Source of the DNA: an uncultured bacterium
GTDB taxonomy: Bacteria; Bacillota; Clostridia; Oscillospirales; Acutalibacteraceae
Direction: 5' to 3'
Length of the DNA stretch: 27,458 nucleotides
NCBI GenBank assembly: GCA_934875675.1
Contig: CAKXIK010000037.1
Coordinates: forward strand, 1 to 27,458
Shown: positions 22,856 through 27,458 of the stretch, in pieces
Numbering within the stretch: position 1 is the first letter of the stretch
Layout: each line of letters begins with the position of its first letter
Position numbers and translations under genes: made by a program
The notes under the pieces: generated by a model
Seen by the model: the letters and a program-made list of their open reading frames with translations, nothing else
What the model was told of the DNA's origin: nothing
The model's database searches: none

Positions 22856-24865
22856 CTATAAAAAAGCAGAATCATCTGCTTTTTTAGCAGCTAACACTCC
22901 GCGCTCACGGCTGAATTCTTCAATTGCACGGATTAATTTTTTGCGTGCCTGCTCCACGGTCTCCCCGGGTAATTGTGCGCCGGCCATTGTTAAATGTCCC
23001 CCGCCGCCAATCTTCTCCATAATGATTTGAACATTAATTCGACCGAATGAACGGGCGGAAATATTGATGCTGCCTTCGAACGGAAACAGCACAAATGAGG
23101 CCTCTACTCCGCAGATATTCAACAGTTCATCCGCGGCCTGGGCGGCTTCAATACGAAGATCTTTTGAATCCTCTGCCGCTGCAATTGCCATACCGTGATG
23201 AATCTGTGCGCTTGCAATCAATTGATATTTCAGTTGGTAACTTTCAAAAGAACTTGCAAAAAGACGTTTAACTTCCACCGTATCGGCACCCTTACGTCGC
23301 AAAAAGGCAGCTGCTTCAAAGGTACGAACACCCGTTTTCAGAACAAAGCTTTTGGTGTCCAGCATAAGTCCCGCAAGTAATGCATCGGCTTCCGTTTGAC
23401 TGAGTTTGTTCTCAGCAAGGTATTCCACCAGTTCCGTCACCATCTCAGATGCAGAGGAGGCATATGGTTCATGATAGAAAATGACCGCATGATCAATATA
23501 ATTTACCATTTTGCGGTGATGGTCGATCACAACCACCTGTTTGCTGGCATCGTAAACCTCACGGCTTTCCAAAAAGTCTCTGGAATGCGTATCCACCACC
23601 ACAAGCAATGCGTCCTGATCATACATAGAAAGAGCCTGCATCGGCGAAACAAACATATCTCCGTGTCCATCACGGATAAAAGCTTCCAGAAGAGGCCCTG
23701 CTAAGGTTGACTCGCGATCAATTACGATATGGGTGTTTTTATTGAACTTATTGGCAGCAATGCTCCAAACACCGATTGCTGCCCCCAAACAATCTAAATC
23801 TGAATTGCGGTGACCCATGATAAATACCTGACTGCTGTTTTCAATCAATGCAGAAAGCGCATTTGCTACTACGCGGGCACGCACACGGCTTCGTTTTTCA
23901 ACACCTTTTGAAACACCGCCAAAAAATTTATATTCGCTGCCAATCCGCACAACAGCTTGATCTCCTCCTCGGCCAAGCGCCATATCCAGTGCCTGACCTG
24001 CGGTATCATAGCAATCGCGAACCGAAGCACCTCCCATACTCACACCAACAGAGAGCGTTGCATTGACACGATTGGAAAGGTGAATATCACGAATTTCATC
24101 CAGCAAGTCGAACTTGCGGCTCATCGCTTTATCCAGTGCCTGATGATCCCATACAATTAAATACTTTCCGGAACTTACACGGCAAACAAATCCTCCGGCC
24201 AGTGAAACCCAATTTTCAATTTTCATTTCAACATCGGCCGATATCTGCGCAAGCTCCCCCGGTTTTGCCATTTGAGAAAGCTCTTCCAGATTGTCAAATG
24301 ATGCAATCGCAACAGACGGACGTGTCCTATCAAATTCATTAGCGATTTGTTTGAATTCCGTATTGTCTACAAAATAGAGAAGATAAACATATTGATTCTC
24401 ATTTGCAACAGGATGCGAATAAACCGTATACATGCGTTTTTGGCATGTTACATCAAGCCCTTCCGAAGAAATCTCCGAAACGGCATGATCATTTAAGAAT
24501 TCTGTAAGATCCGAACCGATAACATCCGGAACCGGGAAGACTCTCTTTTCAAATTGAGAATTGCACCAAATCAAGTCTCCTCGTTCTCCCACAACCGCAA
24601 CCGGCAGGGGAAATTGCTCAATCGAATCCTTTTGTGCTCCTGAAAGATATCTTCCCGCAGCGGTGACGGAATGCCGTATGTAGCGGCGAAAGGTTATCCT
24701 ACTCGCCACAACAGCAACTGCAGCAGTGATAATACATACCACCTGTATCACCAACACTGCAATATTTTTCGTTCCGCCCAGATGATAATTCTGAACGGCG
24801 AGAAAAGTCACCAGAATAAGCAACAAAATTGTGATTGGGGAATTTACCCAGATTCTTTTTTTCAT
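22856..24865 (-). CDS. gdpP: Cyclic-di-AMP phosphodiesterase GdpP
   Basis: Membrane enzyme that hydrolyses c-di-AMP. About 669 residues. Two N-terminal helices (about 10-26 and 36-55) are followed by a PAS domain (about 83-175, FPLPVAVVGERGDLIWCNS). The GGDEF domain is degenerate: SSGKYL stands where the GG(D/E)EF motif should be. The DHH/DHHA1 domain has metal residues in MGHRNSDLDCLG (His-352, Asp-356, Asp-358), VVDTHS (Asp-425), DHH at 448-450 and GGGHLTMAG near the end. Start: ATG at 24865. A GTG at 24877 is in frame, but its aagga Shine-Dalgarno is only 1 nt away. It lies about 60 bp after rnjA with no terminator between. Its last codons form its own terminator. Confidence 0.94.
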   Translation of the reverse strand: MKKRIWVNSPITILLLILVTFLAVQNYHLGGTKNIAVLVIQVVCIITAAVAVVASRITFRRYIRHSVTAAGRYLSGAQKDSIEQFPLPVAVVGERGDLIWCNSQFEKRVFPVPDVIGSDLTEFLNDHAVSEISSEGLDVTCQKRMYTVYSHPVANENQYVYLLYFVDNTEFKQIANEFDRTRPSVAIASFDNLEELSQMAKPGELAQISADVEMKIENWVSLAGGFVCRVSSGKYLIVWDHQALDKAMSRKFDLLDEIRDIHLSNRVNATLSVGVSMGGASVRDCYDTAGQALDMALGRGGDQAVVRIGSEYKFFGGVSKGVEKRSRVRARVVANALSALIENSSQVFIMGHRNSDLDCLGAAIGVWSIAANKFNKNTHIVIDRESTLAGPLLEAFIRDGHGDMFVSPMQALSMYDQDALLVVVDTHSRDFLESREVYDASKQVVVIDHHRKMVNYIDHAVIFYHEPYASSASEMVTELVEYLAENKLSQTEADALLAGLMLDTKSFVLKTGVRTFEAAAFLRRKGADTVEVKRLFASSFESYQLKYQLIASAQIHHGMAIAAAEDSKDLRIEAAQAADELLNICGVEASFVLFPFEGSINISARSFGRINVQIIMEKIGGGGHLTMAGAQLPGETVEQARKKLIRAIEEFSRERGVLAAKKADDSAFL
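22860..22885 (-). terminator. Terminator built from the last codons of gdpP
   Basis: Perfect 11-bp stem (AAAAAAGCAGA with TCTGCTTTTTT) around a TGAT loop, ending in six T at 22865-22860 on the minus strand. It overlaps the last codons of gdpP (KKADDSAFL) and the TAG stop. Confidence 0.85.
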
Positions 24866-24925
24866 GCCGGGATTCACATCCTTTTCGCGAGGTTATTGGA
24901 ACAGGAACAAATCAAACCCATCGCC

Positions 24926-26989
24926 TCAAACTTCCATTATGACAGGAAGAATCATGGGATTGCGCTTTGTCCGGTCAAACAGAAACCGCGAAACCGATTC
25001 CTTAATCTTTGTTTTAATCGTGCCCCATTCGCGCACATCGTTATCTGCACATGTCTCAATGATGCGCTTTGTAATTTCTCTTACTTCGCTCATCAAATTT
25101 TCAGCTTCACGCACATAAACAAATCCACGCGAAACGATGTCCGGTCCTGAAACGATATGGCCGTTATTCTGGTCAATCGTACAAACAACAACCAGCAAAC
25201 CGTCCTGCGCAAGGTGCTTGCGGTCTCTCAAAACCACACTCCCCACGTCGCCGACCCCAAGACCATCTACCAACACGCGGCCTGCAGGGACGTCCCCAAC
25301 CTGCCTGAGTTCATTTGCACTAAGTTCTATGCAACGTCCCACATCACCGATGAAGATATTAGCGGGATCGATCCCCATCATTCGGGCAACCGACGCATTT
25401 TTTTGCAAATGTTTTTGTTCGCCGTGAACCGGAATATAAAATTTTGGCTTGATAATGCCCAGCATGGTTTTGATTTCACCCTGACACGCATGACCCGAAA
25501 CATGAACTTCATACATGGATTCATATACCACTTCGCACCCGCGCTTCATCAACTCATTGATGACACGCCCGACTGTCTTTTCGTTACCCGGAATCGGGTT
25601 GGCGGAAATAATAATAAAATCGCCAGGTCCAACTTCAACCATTCGATGATCTGAAAATGCCATACGGGAAAGCGCAGACATCGGTTCGCCCTGACTTCCG
25701 GTTGTAATCAGAACAATTTGTTCTTTGGGATATCGGGAAAGCGCATTCATATCAATCAACAGCCCTGCAGGAACATCCAAATATCCAAGTTCCATAGCAA
25801 CAGACATAACATTTACCATGCTGCGACCCGAAAGAGCAACCTTGCGCCCGTATTTCTGTGCGCAGTTGATGATTTGCTGCACACGATGAATATTAGAAGC
25901 GAAGGTCGCAATGATAATTCTGTCATTCTGGGCTCTTTGGAAGAGTGTGTCGAATGAACCACCAACCGTTCGCTCGCTTGCTGTAAAACCGGGGCGTTCC
26001 GCATTTGTTGAATCTGCCAGAAGCGCCAAAACTCCCTCGCCACCAAGTTCTGCAAAACGAGCAAGGTCGATCATCTCACCCTGAATCGGCGTGGTATCAA
26101 TCTTAAAATCACCGGTCATTACAACGGTACCTGCCGGTGTATGAATGCCAAAACCAACCGCATCAGGAATAGAATGATTCACATGGATAAACTCCACCTG
26201 AATCGAACCGAAGTTGACCATTTGCCCTGCATTCACAACATTCAAGCTTGAACGTTCCAAAATGCCGTGCTCGCGTAGTTTTCCTTCTACCAAACCAAGC
26301 GTAAGCCGCGTCCCGTAAACCGGAATGTTGATTGTTTTTAAAAGATACGGCAGCGCGCCGATATGATCTTCATGGCCATGTGTCAATACAATACCGCGAA
26401 TTTTAGCGCGATTTTTTTCCAGATAGGTAAAATCGGGAATAACCAAATCTATCCCCGGCATATCCTCTTCCGGAAATGCCATGCCGCAATCAACCAGCAC
26501 AATGTCCTGATCAGTTTCATAAAGTGTAATATTTTTTCCGATTTCATTCAGCCCACCCAAAAAAGCAATACGCACTTTTGGTTCCTTTGCAGGGCGTCCT
26601 CTGCGTGAAGAACGTCCCTGACTGGATGTGTTTTTTTCAGCAGATGCTTTCGCCTCGGCTGTTTTTTGTTCCGGATTATCGTTTTGTTTTGGTGCAACCG
26701 GCTGTTTTCCTTTGGTCGCCGAATGTTGCTTCGGGGTTGACGGGCGACCCGTTTTATTATTGCTTTGCTGCTTTGCTCCATTTTGCTGTTTTTGTTGCGC
26801 GGGCTGGTTTTGCTGCACGGAGGCTGCCGGTGTGTTTGTTTCTTCCGCTTTGCGTTCCGCGGGAGCCGTCGCCTTTTTTCTGGCGGGACGGCGTCTATTC
26901 TTTGTTTCCGTTTTTGCTTCTGTTTTTGTTTCGGGATTTTTTTCATCCGTCACTTTTTTTTCGTTCAATTCCTTGTTTTCTTCTGTCAC
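24926..26989 (-). CDS. rnj: Ribonuclease J with long disordered N-terminal extension
   Basis: Metallo-beta-lactamase/beta-CASP nuclease (5'-3' exo- and endonuclease) central to mRNA turnover in Firmicutes. 687 residues against about 555 for Bacillus RNase J1. The extra part is the first ~137 residues, rich in Lys, Gln, Asn, Ala and Thr, and containing RGRP and GRP motifs. The core starts at about residue 138 (KVRIAFLGGLNEIGKN). The zinc motif HGHEDH is at 204-209, MTGDFKID and the beta-CASP VHVSGHA segment follow, and the end ...NPMILPVIMEV is typical. Start: GTG at 26989, 6 nt from an ideal ggaggt (26996-27001). The frame stays open to an ATG at 27124, which has no ribosome site. It heads the rnj-gdpP transcript. 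J1 versus J2 cannot be decided. Confidence 0.95.
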   Translation of the reverse strand: MTEENKELNEKKVTDEKNPETKTEAKTETKNRRRPARKKATAPAERKAEETNTPAASVQQNQPAQQKQQNGAKQQSNNKTGRPSTPKQHSATKGKQPVAPKQNDNPEQKTAEAKASAEKNTSSQGRSSRRGRPAKEPKVRIAFLGGLNEIGKNITLYETDQDIVLVDCGMAFPEEDMPGIDLVIPDFTYLEKNRAKIRGIVLTHGHEDHIGALPYLLKTINIPVYGTRLTLGLVEGKLREHGILERSSLNVVNAGQMVNFGSIQVEFIHVNHSIPDAVGFGIHTPAGTVVMTGDFKIDTTPIQGEMIDLARFAELGGEGVLALLADSTNAERPGFTASERTVGGSFDTLFQRAQNDRIIIATFASNIHRVQQIINCAQKYGRKVALSGRSMVNVMSVAMELGYLDVPAGLLIDMNALSRYPKEQIVLITTGSQGEPMSALSRMAFSDHRMVEVGPGDFIIISANPIPGNEKTVGRVINELMKRGCEVVYESMYEVHVSGHACQGEIKTMLGIIKPKFYIPVHGEQKHLQKNASVARMMGIDPANIFIGDVGRCIELSANELRQVGDVPAGRVLVDGLGVGDVGSVVLRDRKHLAQDGLLVVVCTIDQNNGHIVSGPDIVSRGFVYVREAENLMSEVREITKRIIETCADNDVREWGTIKTKIKESVSRFLFDRTKRNPMILPVIMEV

Positions 26990-27174
26990 AAAATGACCTC
27001 CAATTTTATTTGCGGGGCAGAAATCTTCAAAGCAGTCGTTCATCACACGGCAATTCGTCTGTACAGAAAGATAACTCAACAGAAGCGTCGATCCGAACAT
27101 CGGCACCTGCTGCATGAACCGCATCTGTGCGGCGTGCTGATCTGATTGAAGAAACTCTGTCCTCTTTATTTAAG

Positions 27175-27223
27175 ACCGTTTCTCAGCTCTTTTTCCTGTC
27201 AAGCTGAATAAAAAAGAAACGGT
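27175..27223 (-). promoter_or_regulatory. Hairpin in the long 5' leader of the RNase J gene
   Basis: accgtttct (27175-27183) is exactly complementary to agaaacggt (27215-27223), and inside it cagct (27184-27188) pairs with agctg (27202-27206). It lies about 60-110 nt downstream of the predicted transcription start and about 190 nt before the start codon. It is followed only by ordinary sequence, so it is not a terminator; it may be a leader control element. Confidence 0.6.
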
Positions 27224-27289
27224 AAAATAATCAATTATAACTAATAGAAAAGCGAGAAATGCTCATTTTGCACATAGTTATATGTATTA

Positions 27290-27318
27290 ATATTAACGCT
27301 TTTCCAAAGGACTGTCAA
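27290..27318 (-). promoter_or_regulatory. Strong sigma-A promoter of the RNase J operon
   Basis: Minus strand TTGACA (27313-27318, perfect), a 17-nt spacer and TAATAT (27290-27295, one mismatch). It predicts a 5' leader of about 290 nt. The leader region 26990-27290 holds a hairpin and an in-frame open stretch; 27320-27405 shows nothing else I can name. Confidence 0.75.
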
Positions 27319-27405
27319 GCAACGTTTTTGTCATAACGGTTCTTTATTCTGCGTTGTAAATAGATATGACCCATCTACCCGAAAAAAAAGATATGGTAAC
27401 AATCG

Positions 27406-27458
27406 CATTTCAAAGCCTTAGACCGGAGCCGCAGGCGGAGGGAAAAGGCTTTGAAATG
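27406..27458. repeat. 14-bp-arm inverted repeat at the right edge
   Basis: catttcaaagcctt (27406-27419) is exactly mirrored by aaggctttgaaatg (27445-27458) around a 25-nt purine- and G-rich loop that contains GCC-gca-GGC. The structure reaches the last base, so its true extent is not visible. No T-run follows directly on the minus strand. It could be a terminator of a gene to the right, a dispersed repeat or a structured RNA. Confidence 0.75.

Noticed and set aside
26990..27124. In-frame 45-residue extension of RNase J to an ATG at 27124
   Set aside because: No Shine-Dalgarno at that ATG, whereas the GTG at 26989 has an ideal one; kept only as a possibility in the leader finding.
26578..27145. 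Long plus-strand frames opposite the start of the RNase J gene (Phe/Cys/Leu-rich)
   Set aside because: Antisense shadows of the Lys/Gln-rich extension; no ribosome sites or recognisable domains.

Overview
The window reads as a chromosomal segment of a low-to-moderate GC, Gram-positive, probably endospore-forming member of the Clostridia (an Oscillospiraceae/Ruminococcaceae-like organism is my best guess). The evidence is a CwlD-type cortex amidase, lipoprotein adaptors in place of outer-membrane components, and the Firmicutes order rnjA, gdpP, rplI, dnaB, tilS, hpt, ftsH. About ten of the 24 genes appear to start with GTG or TTG, several of them behind strong Shine-Dalgarno sequences.

Left part (1-10.3 kb), export and envelope. 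A minus-strand operon encodes three successive, different lipoprotein adaptors of the HlyD/MacA type, followed by a large FtsX-like ABC permease that runs off the left edge. Divergent from it are cwlD and radA on the plus strand. radA ends tail to tail with, and overlaps, a small Cys-rich gene. A second plus-strand pair follows, a membrane-anchored adaptor plus a MacB-type permease, closed by a long bidirectional terminator. No ABC ATPase gene is visible for either exporter.

Middle (10.3-17.1 kb), all minus strand. A split threonine/serine exporter (yjjP/yjjB type) sits downstream of an isolated hisH-hisF pair. Upstream of these is a XerC/D-type tyrosine recombinase with its own promoter and a perfect inverted repeat upstream. 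Next come an OmpR-type regulator whose receiver has lost the phospho-acceptor aspartate, an AraC-family regulator and a TIM-barrel sugar isomerase/epimerase. The last two probably form a small carbohydrate-response operon.

Right part (17.1-27.5 kb), minus-strand housekeeping. From the right edge leftward these are RNase J with a long disordered N-terminal extension, GdpP (c-di-AMP phosphodiesterase) ending in an intragenic terminator, ribosomal protein L9, DnaB, TilS, Hpt and FtsH. tilS overlaps both neighbours, which points to tight co-expression. The 5' leader of rnjA is about 290 nt from a near-consensus promoter and contains a hairpin. A separate 14-bp-arm inverted repeat lies at the extreme right edge.

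I see no tRNA, rRNA, CRISPR array, insertion sequence or prophage. The most unusual item is the three-adaptor exporter operon. Smaller oddities are regulatory structures embedded in or against coding sequence and the degenerate receiver.
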